From NCBI GenBank assembly GCA_914767885.1, contig CAJZBQ010000005.1:310001-374000 (forward strand): 64,000 nt of DNA, written 5' to 3'. A model generated the notes under the pieces. That model was not told the DNA's origin and did no database searches. It saw nothing but the letters and a program-made list of their open reading frames with translations. This document shows positions 42,980-54,327 of this stretch, one piece after another. The position numbers and the translations under genes were made by a program. Position 1 is the first letter of the stretch, and every line of letters starts with the position of its first letter. The DNA is from Blepharisma stoltei. Lineage: Eukaryota; Ciliophora; Heterotrichea; Heterotrichida; Blepharismidae.

Positions 42980-43500
42980 ATAGGCTTATAAAGCTAAAAT
43001 ATTTTTAGCAGTATCCATTTTTATTAACTGAATTGAAATGCTTGCCTACAATGGTATACAGTAAGGATAAATTAAAGCCCGTGATTACTTGAATTTTATA
43101 TACCACCTGAAATATTTTAGATCATTATTGATTATCCATTTTTAATTTTAAAAATTAATTTGGACTTGGCAGCTTTTTTGAAAAGTCAAATAAAATGACA
43201 AATCTCCATTTATAGTTTTAAGATGTCTTAGACTGTATAAGGCAGATGCCCTAGACCATATTTTTTCTGGTCGGTATTCTGCTGGGGTATACGGTCTATT
43301 ATGGTGTGCAAATTATATTTCTTTATTATTATAGAATTTTGAGGAATTAAACTACCAACTTTTAAATAAGCAGCCTAACATTTTGCTAATTACCTATTTT
43401 TAATAAGTTAGCTATATATTAATTGCATGATTGATTATCCATAAAATTAGGCTCACAAAAAGAAAATTCCACATAAATTAATCTAAATAAATAAAATGGC
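42980..43500. repeat. Intergenic region with an imperfect hairpin
   Basis: At about 43228-43308 the arm TAGACTGTATAAGGCAGATG is partly mirrored by CTGCTGGGGTATACGGTCTA. This could be a small MITE, an IES or a structured RNA. The rest is AT-rich. Confidence 0.35.
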
Positions 43501-44798
43501 TTAAGGCTTATAGCTATCAAGTCCAAGCTGGGTTCTCTGAGTTAAATACACGCTTTGGACTTGATTACACATTTTTATGACATCTGAATCTGGCTTATTA
43601 TAAAGTCTACAATTTTCAAAAACCAAATCGAGATCTTTAATAAACTCTTCTCCTGACTTGTAAACATTATTATTGAGTTTCTTCTTTATTGTTCCAAAAT
43701 CCATAGGCCGCTTCACAATATCAAAATAGTCAAGGATGTTTAACTTCACTGGATCTACAGGCTCATGGAAAATCCATGCATGATTAGCTCTCCACAAATT
43801 TGCGATCAGCTTTTTCCCTGGTTTTTCCCATGGTTTTATTTTGTCAATGGAATCTTGGTCCATTCTGTCAAGCTCTTCCAAGGTTTCTGGATTTTTCCAA
43901 TACTTCGCAATATCAGGATGGTCTTCTTCAAACTTCATCAGCTCTTCTTGAGAAATTGGCCTTTCCTCCCCTTTTTCGTCAACAATCATGAGCTGGCACT
44001 TCAATTTTTTGCCTCCTTTTCTCTTTTCTTCCTTTTTTTTCGTTTCGTCTGGTTCTTTCTTTTTCCCTCCTTTATCAAGAGCTCCTTTACTTATCAAATA
44101 ATCAATCATGATTTTTATGTTTGATTTTTTAGCCCAGGTTAAAGGAGTGTTCCTTGACTTGTCCTGATGGTTAATATTAGCTCCATTTTCAACCAATGCT
44201 TGTGTAGCTTCAAATTTTCCTTCACGGCAAGAATAGAAAATTGGCGTTTGTCCTAAATTATCGACCAGATTTACATCTGCTCCTCGAGCTATTAAAGTTG
44301 TAACTGTTGAAGTATGGCCTTCTCTTGAAGCGTAATAGAGAGGTGATTGGCCATATGCGTCTCTTGCATTGGGATCTGCTCCAGCGTTAATAAGCATTTC
44401 GACTTGGACATCATGGCCATGCCGGGAGGCATAGAATAGGACAGATTGCTGAAGTGCGTCTTTATAGTTTGCATCTGCACCTTCTCTAACTTTCCATCAT
44501 ATATAAATCAGACAAAAATAAGCAAATAGCATTACTTTTAATAAAAACAAAATATTTTTTAATGTGAATTTTAATATTTATTAAGGAAAGATGTAAGTAA
44601 AAGTTCAGTAATTTGATTTCCAATATCAATATTTTGATGCTGAGCACTATAATAAAGACAAGTATGGCGAGATTGAGAGTTGTCAGTAAGGCTAAGGAGG
44701 AATTTTTTGGGATAATTTTGAAGTTCATTTGAGACCTCTTCAAAGCTACCTGTTTTTATAAGCTCGAACCAACGAGCCTTATCATACTCAGAGCTCAT
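43501..44798 (-). CDS. Ankyrin-repeat bromodomain protein, interrupted by an IES, 400 aa
   Basis: ATG 44798 (MSSEYDKARWFELIKTGSFE) to TAA. Removing 44487-44581 (95 bp) joins ITELLLTSFL to REGADANYKD: 1298-95=1203 nt. Residues about 10-210 hold about five ankyrin repeats (GADPNARDAYGQSPLYYASR, NGANINHQDKSRNTPLTWA). A Lys-rich linker follows. Residues about 300-395 are a bromodomain (YFDIVKRPMDFGTIKKKLNN, DLDLVFENCRLYNKPDSDV) with the acetyl-lysine Asn in RLYN. Such fusions are expected to read acetylated histones or proteins in chromatin. The domain calls are secure; role is inferred. Confidence 0.9.
44487..44581 (-). other. 95-bp IES
   Basis: TA-bounded (44487-44488 and 44582-44583), AT-rich, no inverted termini. 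It introduces an in-frame TAA. Removal continues the ankyrin repeat. Confidence 0.85.
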
Positions 44799-44838
44799 TT
44801 TATTATTATAGCCATTTTAGTTTCAAATAAAATTATAC

Positions 44839-45185
44839 TTACTCCCCCTATTAATGAGCAAAAAAATCTCTTTTCAATTTAAAGGGGGTGAATTTTTTTT
44901 TATCAAATTTTTATAAAAATTAAAAATATAAGTTGAATACAATATTTCGAATTTTTCATTTGTTTTTATATAAATTAATTCAAAAATAAATCTATTCAAG
45001 CGTGAAAACTCTTTATGTGGTATTTTACTTGCACTTTTTTACTTAATTAGGTCAGTACTAATTTTATAAAAATTAATATTTTTATCTAAAATTTTTATTA
45101 TTAAAAAAAATTGTACCAATTTAAAGTACCCAAAAAATGGAAATTTACTGATATATTTTGTTCCAGTTTAAAAAGGGGAGGAGAG
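44839..45185 (+). mobile_element. MITE (TTTAAATTGG family), intergenic
   Basis: Flanked by TTA (44839-44841 and 45186-45188). The left end ACTCCCCCTATTAATGAG contains CAATTTAAAGGGGGTGAATT; the right end has CCAATTTAAAGTACCC, then AAAAAATGGAAATTT, then GTTCCAGTTTAAAAAGGGG. Same layout as the other TTTAAATTGG copies. It lies between divergent gene starts. Confidence 0.8.
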
Positions 45186-45188
45186 TTA

Positions 45189-45778
45189 ACTTTATAAAGG
45201 TTAATCCTCATCAGATAAGGTCGTCAATTTTAACAAAATAAATGCTTAAAAATTATTCATACTAAAGCGGCGCTTTAGATGTCCAATTATTTTGATTAAA
45301 AACATTTGCATTATTTTACAAAGTACTTGAGAAGAATGGATACTATAAGTAAAAGCTGATCAAAATATATATTTTTCTTTATATCTTAATTTATTTTTTG
45401 CGAATGATGTTTAATTATTGAAACTCAAGCATAATTGCTGTGAAATTTATTAAATATGGCTTGAAATTCTTATGGCAAAATTCCGATGGTCTCATCCCTA
45501 TATCGAATTGAATCAACAGCTCAAATTTTACAAGAAAATTCGTCTATTTTTTATTCTAAAATAATTCTTTTAAAACTTTTCTCTTTATAATGATTCCATT
45601 TTAGCAGTTTTTCCTCCCATCTATTAGCTTTAGAACATATTATCTATTCAAAAAACAATTTTTTATATTTCTCAATTCCTTTTAATAATCAAAATCTTTC
45701 ATCCACATTCAAATTACTAAATCAGCAACATCTGATCAAAAATAAACGAACTATAAATTTTAAAGTAAGTTAAAAATA
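45189..45778. other. AT-rich region upstream of the arrestin gene
   Basis: No gene or repeat recognised. It should contain the promoters of the arrestin gene (plus) and perhaps of the ankyrin-bromodomain gene (minus). Confidence 0.35.
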
Positions 45779-46858
45779 ATGGGATCTGACACGTCCAAAC
45801 CAACCAACATGAAAGGGGATTTATATATCTCTCTAGAAGATAAAAATGTAATTGCAGGAGACTATGTCCGTGGGAACGTTCATGCTCATCTTAAAGATTC
45901 CGTTGCAAGCCCAAAGCTCATTGTCTTTTTCCGAGGAAAAGAAGTTGTAGAATTTCTCACAGAGCACCAAGAAAGCAATGGCGATCATGGTGCGATTACT
46001 TATCAGATAGACCACAGTGGCAAACAGCTTATCAAAAAAGGCAAAGCCATTATATTCAATAAGCCAAATATGACAGTTCCTTCTGGGAATTATTGTGTTC
46101 CTTTTAGATTCAGACTATATGAAGACCTTCCGCCAAGCTTCAGTTCAGCAGTTTTCACTAAAGGTGTTGCTAAGCTTGAGTATAAAATCGGTGCCTTGCT
46201 CGATGTCCAGGGTATCGAAATAATGAAATTCAAGAAGCCAATTAACGTTATGTCTAATTATTTTCCTATTCTCCCGGAGCTCTATCCTCGACAGATTAGT
46301 CATGAAGTTCATGGTTACAACAATACATTATGATGCATCAACAATGAGAAAGCCTCGTTAAAAGTGTGAATTGAAAAGGCAACTTTTGGGCTAGATGAGT
46401 CCATTGACCTCTTTGTAGAAGTAGATCTTAAAAACTTTTCTTCAGATATCAGAAGAGTAGAGGTCGAAATCAATAAAGTTACAACTGTGACCGCAAATAA
46501 GAAAAATTGTATTACGAAAACTCAGTCAAAAAGTCTGTGAAAAGATACATTTAAGACAGAAATTTTGGCAAGATCGGGGACTCAAAACAGGAAATTCAGC
46601 ATTCCGGTAGCTGCAATACTGAGAAATGATCGAACGTATACTATGAAGTCATGCTTAATTAAATGTCAATATATTGCAAGGGTTAGGATGCATACTGATT
46701 ATAAGCTTTTCAGATGCACTGGATTCCCAGCAATCGAACAAGGGATCGTTATTTTACCATTTAAAGCAAATGGAATGCCCGAGCCTTCTACTTCAGCGAA
46801 GCTTGACAGCTCTATATCTCCATTGATAAGCCAAGCTTCAACTGCTGATGAGGCATAA
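45779..46858 (+). CDS. Arrestin-domain (ARRDC/visual-arrestin fold) protein, 359 aa
   Basis: ATG 45779 to TAA across several TGA Trp codons (NNTL-W-CINN; KVW-IEK; KSLW-KDT). The N-terminus MGSDTSKP fits an N-myristoylation signal. The arrestin N-domain (GDLYISLEDKNVIAGDYVRG, VFFRGKEVVEF, PSGNYCVPFRFRLYEDLPPS) spans residues about 10-175, and the C-domain (SIDLFVEVDLKNFSSDIRRV, FSIPVAAILRNDRTYTMKS) about 185-320. Alpha-arrestins link membrane proteins to endocytosis and ubiquitination. No PPxY motif is visible. Confidence 0.85.
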
Positions 46859-46972
46859 TTACAGTTTGTCTTAAATAAGACTTTTGAAATAGCTTGTAAT
46901 CTAAATTCATTTGCTAAAAACCTAATTTTTTCATTTTAAACGAAATAAATAAAAAGCCATGCAAAAAATAGG

Positions 46973-49804
46973 ATGGGTCTTCCTCTTAATATAGCACACC
47001 CTTCGTGGTTGCTCGCCATTAAGTACCCCCTCCCCATGTAACCCACCCTTTGACGGTCCTGAAAATTTTAAATTGTAAATTATTATTATTTGACAAATCC
47101 CCCTCAGATATTTAAACTTGTCAAATTAATATTTAGCATGCTAAAATATTTGGGATTGTTAGGGGGTGGGTGGCATTGGGAGGGGATACTCCAGGCTGAT
47201 CCAAAAAGGGGTGTAAGCTATACTTATAGCAATCTTTGTATATACACCTTACTATATTCCACAGAATCAATTGACAGTTCATAGGGGCTCTGCAAGACTT
47301 ACGAGAATGAAGCTTCCTAAAAGTGCTTATGGCTTTTCGCTTCAATACCTTGATATATCGAAATCAAGAGGAGAAGCAACTGTTCCATTTCTATTTATTC
47401 ATGGGCATAGAGGAAGTGTGAAACAAGCAATTAGCATGAATCAATTTTTCTCAAATAAAGGACTAAGTATTGATATGTACTCTGTAGATTTTAAAGAAGG
47501 TGCAGTAGGGGTATCAGATTCTTTGCTGAGAGAGGAGGCAGATTTTATTAAATTATCCTTGATTGAGATTGCAAATATACTATACGCCCTTCCTATAGAT
47601 GGCGCGCAATACGCCATCATCGGGCCATGTCGGGAGAGGGGTTCTCCACGAGGAATAGTTCCACGTTTGGAACCCTCTTTTTCCACGAGCCAAAAAGAGG
47701 GTTCCACACGTGGAACCATTCCTCTTGGAGAACCCTCTCCCGACATGGCCCGATGATGGCGCATTGCGCGCCATCTATAGGAAGGGCGTATATAAAGATT
47801 AAGCTCAAGAAAATAAAGAGACTATTTTTAAGATCATTGCTTGTTTTTATAAGATAAAATTTACATAATTTTTTTTTTATTTGTATAGCTTATCTATTAT
47901 AATATAAATATCCAAACAAAAAAATTGGCTTAATTGCTCACTCAATGGGAGGGATTGCAGTTAGTCTTGCTCTTTCATTACCTGATGCTCCAGTCGACAA
48001 AATTTTAACATTAATTTCATTGAGCACCCCTTTCGAAGTTCACCCATTAAACCTTTACATCGACTCTGCACTTATTTACAAACAAATTCACGATTTCTGA
48101 AGAGACCCCAAAAACAGCCACATTTTTGTTCTTTCTGTATCAGGTGGAGTGAGAGATACAATGGTTCCTCCTCAATTAACAAATATTGAAGTTTACAAGC
48201 CAACTAATTCTTTGCACATATATTCAACACAAATTGAAGGTTTACATAAAGAAATGGACCATTTTGCTACTGTATGGGCACTTGAATTTTTTTCAAGACT
48301 TACAAAAGTAATAAAACACATTATTAATAATAAACCTGAAGATGTGAAAACTGTAGTAAAAAATTCATGGACCAACAGAATGAGTAGAATGATTAATTAC
48401 GAGCAGAAATGGAAAGAAATTAATAAAAACATTACAATAGAGAGCGATCCTATAGAACAGGATGATGGAAAGATAAGGGTAGAAGGCTATAAGCATTATA
48501 ACCTGCCAAATAATAATGGTGATGGGCTATTAATTGTTGTCTGCTCCGTACCTATTGTGCTTTATAAAGAAACTAGGAGTGTTTTGGAATTGGAAACTGC
48601 AAGTCTTGTTTTCGAGGAAGAGTATTATTATAAAATTAATGTTAAAGCTGGAGACTCTTATCTTTATATGCCAACTGATGATTCATATGTGCTTTTTCAA
48701 TTTATTTCAGCAATTTCAAATAATTATAGTTTCATGCCTGCAGCTTTATTTGGTATCCATAATAAAATTGAAGGAAAAACGACTTTAGCAACCCATATAC
48801 ACCCTGGAAAAGAATTTTCTCAGTCAAGATATGCAATTCGTATTAAAATTCATAGTGGTGGTCAAATAAAAGGAGCTTTAGCAAGCTGCGCGCATGAAGA
48901 ATTAGTAAAATTCAACGAGACTGACTTCACTCTTTATTTTCATGAGTACTGTGAAAATGGTCCTGATATTTGGATTTTTGGGTATGATAGGGAATTTAAT
49001 TACACATTAGAATTTAAAATTGACATTGCGGCATCCTTGATTCTATTAGCAAGAGACCTTAAAACTCATGTAGTGTCAGCATTTGTATTTTTTGAGTTAT
49101 TTGTAATTATTGAAAATTTATACAGGATAAATAGGTATTATTTTTTGGGGGTTTTTGGTGCTTGTCTTTATTTTGGGGATCAGTTTTTTAGAGTGAATGG
49201 GCTGCTTGGATATGATGAAGTTCGTGATGTAGGTTTAAAGCTGGGGATAATTGATATTTTATTTATTCATGCAATGGGATTAGGATTATTTGCGTTTTTC
49301 AGAGGCTTATTTAGTGTCTTAAAATACATCAGCCATATGCTATTTGTAAGAATACCAAAACAGCTTCTCTTGTATAGCTTTTTAATTAGTCCATTGATTT
49401 ACTACTATCCATGGCCAGTCATGTCACTTTTTGCTCTTATAAGCTTAGAAATCTGCTATTTCAAGCCAAAATTCTATGTAGAAATGCTTTTTTTCTCTTT
49501 CACGTTATTTAATTTTACAATTTTTAAACAAGTAGGCTGGTACATTGTAATACAAGATTACGGAATAATTGAAAAGATTTCTATATGAGATGCCTTTAAT
49601 ATTATTTCCTATTTATTTTTGGTGTTTATTCTTGCTTTTTCGCAGAGGATACCTAACATAAAATACGATCTTTTATTTATCGCATTTTATATTGGCTGCT
49701 GTGCTCAAGATATTTTATATCGCATTAATGTCATTTTAGGCTTTTCTTGCATTTGGCTAGGATTTAGGATTATTTTCGCTAAAAAAGACAAAATAAAAGA
49801 ATAA
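46973..49804 (+). CDS. PGAP1: GPI inositol-deacylase (PGAP1/BST1 type), interrupted by two IESs, 760 aa
   Basis: ATG 46973 starts a signal anchor (MGLPLNILIAIFVYTPYYIP), completed only after removing the IES at 46990-47218. A second removal (47583-47902) joins EIANILY to KYPNKKIGLIAHSMGG. Total 2832-229-320=2283 nt. PGAP1 marks: VPFLFIHGHRGSVKQA, the lipase elbow AHSMGG with catalytic Ser, ISLSTPFEVHPL, and EMDHFATVWALEF with the probable catalytic His. The C-terminal 200 residues hold several membrane helices (LLLYSFLISPLIYYYPWPV). The enzyme removes the inositol acyl group of GPI anchors in the ER. TGA Trp occurs at 49586-49588. Confidence 0.88.
46990..47218 (+). mobile_element. 229-bp IES with long inverted termini
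   Basis: TA-bounded (46990-46991 and 47219-47220). The ends are roughly 60-bp imperfect inverted repeats: TAGCACACCC, then TACCCCCTCCCCATG, then ACCCACCC on the left; the inverse of GGGTGGGTGGCATTGG, GAGGGGATA and GGGGTGTAAGCTA on the right. Distinct from the two main MITE families. Removal restores the PGAP1 N-terminus. Confidence 0.8.
47583..47902 (+). mobile_element. 320-bp IES: palindrome plus AT-rich tail
   Basis: Positions 47583-47790 are a near-perfect palindrome (TACGCCCTTCCTATAGATGG and its inverse). It is followed by about 112 bp of AT-rich DNA up to TA 47903-47904. Only removal of both parts together restores ILY-KYPNKKIGL. The tail is bounded by TATAAA-like repeats on its own, so the palindrome may have landed at the edge of an older IES. 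Confidence 0.85.
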
Positions 49805-49844
49805 AATTTAAAAACAATTTATTTTTATAATGCTAAACAATTAA

Positions 49845-52800
49845 TTATTTTCTATTAATAATGTCAAGCACATGTCTCTCCATTATTTTATTCACATCAG
49901 CCTCTGTTTTTTTCTTCATAAAATTCATTTGAAGATCTCTATTCTTAGGAACTATAGCTGCTTTTTCTCTCGGCCTTTGTGGCTCTTTTGGGGCAGGCTT
50001 TATAGGCAGTTTATTATTTTGATTATTTGTCTTCGGCATAGTAATCCTAGACTGCACTTCGCTTCAGCTTTTGCACTCATAGAACATATTTCTTTCTTTA
50101 AACGACTCAATTAGCTTTTGCCACAGCTCATTTCTTTGCAAGCACTCTGCCTTCCCCACAATCCATAACCCAAACTTCGCTCTTGTAATAGCGACATTCA
50201 TTCTTCTATAATCTGACAAGAAGCCAACAGTATTCCCAGATCTCACTGCTGAGAAAATTATCAAATCTTTTTCTCGGCCTTGAAACCCATCTACAGTATT
50301 AACTTCAATGTCAGATTTTCAATCACTTTCATATCTTTTATATAGCAACTCTCGTATAAGTTTAGCCTGCTTTTTATAAGGAGTGATAATCCCTATATTG
50401 AGTTTCATTCTGTGTATGCAGGAAAAATGGTTATAAATTCCCATGATAAATTCTGCTTCGTTAATATTTTGTATACTTGTGTCATCATAAGTTCTGGACT
50501 CAAAAGATGTTTTTAGATCAAAGAAAATTACTTCTTGGGCAGGCATCCAGTAAGGTTTTTCACGATTGTCTAGCTCTTCTGCAACTTGAAGTCTGCCTTC
50601 ATAGAAATAAAGTGATGGAAAGCAGCAAATTTCTTTGGTCATTCTGTATTGGATTTCAAGCATAATTACTTCTGCGCCACCTTGCATAAGCCTTTCAAAA
50701 AGAGATCTATTGTAGAGAACATTTTGAGAATTTTGGCAAAATGTAGTGGCTGGAAGCTGACGAGGATCTCCCACCAATACAGCGTGCCTTGCTTTGTATT
50801 GCAGAGGAATTAGAGTGCTTAATTCTATGCTTTGGCAAGCCTCATCTATCAGCACATAGTCAAAATCATGAGGAACTGCTTGAATCTCTTTAGATCCAGC
50901 CCCACTTAGTGTGCAAAATATTATGTCAGATTTACATAAAATGTCCAATTCTTGAGCTTTTCTTCGATCTCTATATTTATCTCTGTTATGCTTAATTCTA
51001 TACATATTGCTTGTTAATGTATTTTTTTCTACAGTAAATTTTTCTTTTTCCTTTATGTTTATTTTTTTTGATAGTCAATTAATGTTCCTTTCAACATTAT
51101 TTAGTTTTTTTTTAATTTCATTTAACTCTTCTTGTTGATCAATTAGCCCTTCTTTTTTGAGCCTTCCGGAGACTAAATTGCCTAGCATGATACTTTGAAC
51201 AGATTTTGGTGGCTCTCTTGCATCATTAGGATTTTTCTGTCGAAGCTCAAGGTGCTGAGAATTAAAATTCCCAATGCGGACAAATGATAGGTCATCCCTT
51301 TTATTCCCTGCTTCGTTGAACAGACCTTGCTCTATTGCTCGACAAGCCAGCTCATCAATGGCTGCATTACTTGGTGCGCATACTAACTCACCCCTCCTTC
51401 CATAGGCAAACAAAACTATTGGAAAATCCCTATTTTAGCCCAAAAAACCATCCGTGGGATAGCAAATTTATTTTATAAATATTTTGATATATAAATAATA
51501 ATTATTATATGAAATCCTAGCTAATTCTGCTTAATTTCAATCAGCTTGCGTTTTTAAAGATAGATTTTACAAATTAAATTGATTTTAGCTTTACAATTTT
51601 CGCGACTTTGGATTTATTATATTTCGAAAAAAAGCAATATGCTAAAAAAATAATATAATTTTTTTGAAAAAAAATTAACCCGTCCATGAGAGAGCAAAAT
51701 TTTTTGCTCGCATACGAAGGGGGATTAGGAGACGTGGCTTTTCACCCGAATTAATTTTTGATAGTAAAAATGATGACATAATGCCTAGTAGTGTTTGAGT
51801 TTTTCCAGTCCCTGGAGGCCCTTGCAAAAGTGTAATGCCAGTTGTTTTACTGCAGATCTTTTGAATGGCATCATATTGAGATGCATTATAAATTCTTTCA
51901 ATATTTCTAAAATAATTTACTGGAGCACAAGGAATGCTGATCAAGCTTTTTTTTGCAGGATTCATTATAAATTCATTAAGGTCCAGAAATTCTGCAAGCT
52001 TTATCATCCTGAACTCTCTTATTAATGTTGACAGAGAATCTACGTAAATTACATTGAAAGGTTTTGAGAACTCAATATCTTCTAATTTTTTTAAATTTGC
52101 TTTTATCATCCAGCTGCTATTAGAATTTTCCCGTTCACATACTCCAAAAAAATATATAGGTTTCAGGTTTAGGAGTTCACTCCACCCCTTTTAAATTGGA
52201 ACAAAAATTCTTGTTCCAATTTAATAACTCCCCCCCCCCCCTCCGTGAGCGAACAAAAAAATTTTGTTCGCTCACGGAGGGGGGTTAATTTTTTTTTTTA
52301 AAAAAAATTTTTATATATAAATTTTATAAAAAATATTTTTTTCGAAATTTAAAAAAATCCTAATTTGCAAAAATTGGGAAGCAAATATTAATTTAATTTG
52401 CAAAATTTATGTTTTAAAACGCAATTTGTTTAAAATTAAACAGAATTAGCTCTAGATTTCATTATACTAATTATCACTTATATATCAAAATTTTTTTCCA
52501 TTAAAATTTTTTCTATTAAAAAAATTTTTGTTCACTCACGGAGGGTGGGTTTTTGGTCAAAAAATGGCGATTTTTCTAATGGTTTTGTTCGCTCACGGAG
52601 GGGGGGGGGGGGAGTAAGGATTAAAGTACCCAAAAAATGGAAATTTTGCCGAACCTTTGTTCTAATTTAATTGGGGAAGTCAGCAAAAGAGGCTGGAATA
52701 TTATTGGTTTCTTGTAAAGAAAAAACGAGCACTAAATCGTCTTGCTTACTCTCCCGCTTTAAATTGACCCAAAACAACATTTTAATTATTTAAAATATTT

Positions 52801-54199
52801 AATTTAAAATTTTCATAGGAAAAACTTTGCTTATTTTAAAATTTTTACGAAATATTTTGATTAAAGTGTATTTTGTTAAATAGTATTCTACTTATCCTCC
52901 ATCCTTTAAAATACAGCGTATGATACGTAAATTCTCGGTTTAGTAATATTAAATAAGTTATTAAGATATATATTAAAATGGCGTGGCGTAACTCCTATAG
53001 CTGACATTCCACAGGGCATTCGGGGACCTTGAGGAAGGAAAATGGCGTTCGCAAATGCATCTGGCTGGATTTTACTCTGCTTGATGAAGCGCAATATTTG
53101 GCTAGCCGACTTCAAGTTTCACTTCAAAACGAAGGTTTTTTGCCTTAGAGGGAAATGGAGCCGAAAGTGGTTTCCAACAGAACCATTGATATGTTTCCTG
53201 GTCAATCAGGACTGTTTCCCAGTATGAGCACCTGTGCTTCAGGTTTCATTTTTTCAAAAGTCTAGCAGAAAATCCAATTATATTGAATTTTTCATAGTGG
53301 GGAAAAAATTTGTTGATGTGTGAGCAGCAACAAAATCACCCAGCAAATAATGTAAGGCCTTGCACGAACTAACGAGCAAGCGGGGAGCGTAGGTGGCGGA
53401 GATAGCCATTCTGGAATTATAGTGGGCATTTAGATAAGTATAATTAAGATTAAGATGAGTTATTAAAGCTTTTAAATTACGAATAATCCAATTTGAAGCG
53501 GGGCTTAATTTACTCAAAATTTGAAGTTTAATAATAATTTGCTCATATTTAAAAAGGTGAAGAGCTAAGAGAATGGTAAAAGGAAAACTCTCCTCCTCTT
53601 TTTTCTTCTCCTGGAGCTATAAATCCATAGTCTCCTTGATCGCTATGAGGGATAAGTTCTAGCAGAGAGCTTGAAGAAAAATTCGCCTGGCTTAAAGCAC
53701 AGAAAACAAGGGCTCTAAGCTCGTCAAAAAATGCAGGAAAAAAAGATTCCTTATAGAATTTCCCATTTTTAAATTCTAGAGGAATTTGTTTGTTAGCTAA
53801 AAACCTGCCTTCTAAATTTTGGAGGTCAAGACTTAGTGCAAAGCTATAAAATTCTTCAATAGAAAATCGATTGCAAAATCTTAAACTTTTTTCATTTGCT
53901 TCTAACTGAGATTGAATTCATTCTTCTGATAAACTCTCAGACATGTGTTTTGTTTCCTCTTGAAGTTCTTTTTCTTGATATCCTTTATTTCTGGTTTTTT
54001 CTTTTTGTTGTTTTTCTCTTTCCTTTTTGTCTGTTTCTTGTTTCATGAAATCATTGAGCTTTAGCATCAGTTTTTGTTTTTTAATAATTTTATCATTTTC
54101 TTCTTTTTCTTTTCTTTCTCTTTTGGTTGGGATTTCAGGTTCTTGAGATTTAGTCGTAAGATTATTTTGTTTCCACCTTAGCAGCTCGTTAACGCACAT
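49845..54199 (-). CDS. Sen1/senataxin-like SF1 helicase, interrupted by three IESs, 896 aa
   Basis: ATG 54199 ([20 protein letters not shown]) to TAA 49845-49847. Removing 52747-53565, 52177-52679 and 51384-51725 leaves 2691 nt, a multiple of three. N-terminal charged coiled region; then [18 protein letters not shown] and [16 protein letters not shown]. The helicase core follows: Walker [35 protein letters not shown] (restored across an IES), Walker [82 protein letters not shown]. This family unwinds RNA:DNA hybrids in transcription termination and R-loop resolution, in the nucleus. Confidence 0.92.
51384..51725 (-). mobile_element. 342-bp diverged MITE as IES in the helicase gene
   Basis: TA-bounded (51384-51385 and 51726-51727); neighbouring triplets TAA and TAG. 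Ends are degraded GTGAGCGAAC-family motifs (CCCGTCCATGAGAGAGC, GCTCGCATACGAAGGGGG) with the hairpin end on the right. Removal restores the conserved helicase motif [16 protein letters not shown]. Confidence 0.92.
52177..52679 (-). mobile_element. 503-bp IES: MITE nested inside another MITE
   Basis: The outer element is a 113-bp TTTAAATTGG-family MITE (CTCCACCCCTTTTAAATTGG at one end, TTTAATTGGGGAAG at the other) flanked by TCA on both sides (52177-52179 and 52680-52682). It is split by a 390-bp element at 52225-52614. Removing all of it restores [16 protein letters not shown]. The flanks contain no shared TA. Confidence 0.9.
52225..52614 (+). mobile_element. 390-bp intact MITE (GTGAGCGAAC family) nested in a MITE
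   Basis: Flanked by TAA (52225-52227 and 52615-52617) created inside the outer MITE. Nearly identical by eye to the 31024 copy, with a perfect left hairpin, so probably recently active. Confidence 0.93.
52747..53565 (-). mobile_element. 819-bp IES carrying a retroposon
   Basis: TA-bounded (52747-52748 and 53566-53567). Outer ends are decayed TTTAAATTGG-family termini (CTCTCCCGCTTTAAATTG; CATATTTAAAAAGGTGAAGAG). Inside, 52960-53465 is a GC-rich retroposon. Removal joins FYHSL to [10 protein letters not shown] in the helicase. Confidence 0.88.
52960..53465 (+). mobile_element. Retroposon inside an IES
   Basis: The GC-rich body starts near AAATGGCGTGGCGTAACTCC and ends with TTAAGATTAAGATGAG, a short tandem tail. 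Flanking repeats AGTTATTAAG and AGTTATTAAAG (near 52956 and 53457) suggest a target duplication. No sustained ORF. Confidence 0.6.
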
Positions 54200-54327
54200 C
54201 CCAAAAATTTATTAAAATATCCATATTCAAGTATTGGAAAGAAAATCTAAGTTAATTTATAGAATTTATGCTTAAGAATGCAAGCTATATAATATTAACT
54301 AAAGATTTCGCTATAATCTAAATTAGT

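Noticed and set aside
47441-47857. Several overlapping ORFs rich in Gly/Pro/Arg
   Set aside because: They read through the palindrome in the PGAP1 IES and mirror each other; the DNA is predicted to be eliminated.
53042-53227. 61-aa ORF in the 819-bp helicase IES
   Set aside because: It lies inside a retroposon within an IES and has no homology features, so a chance frame is more likely.
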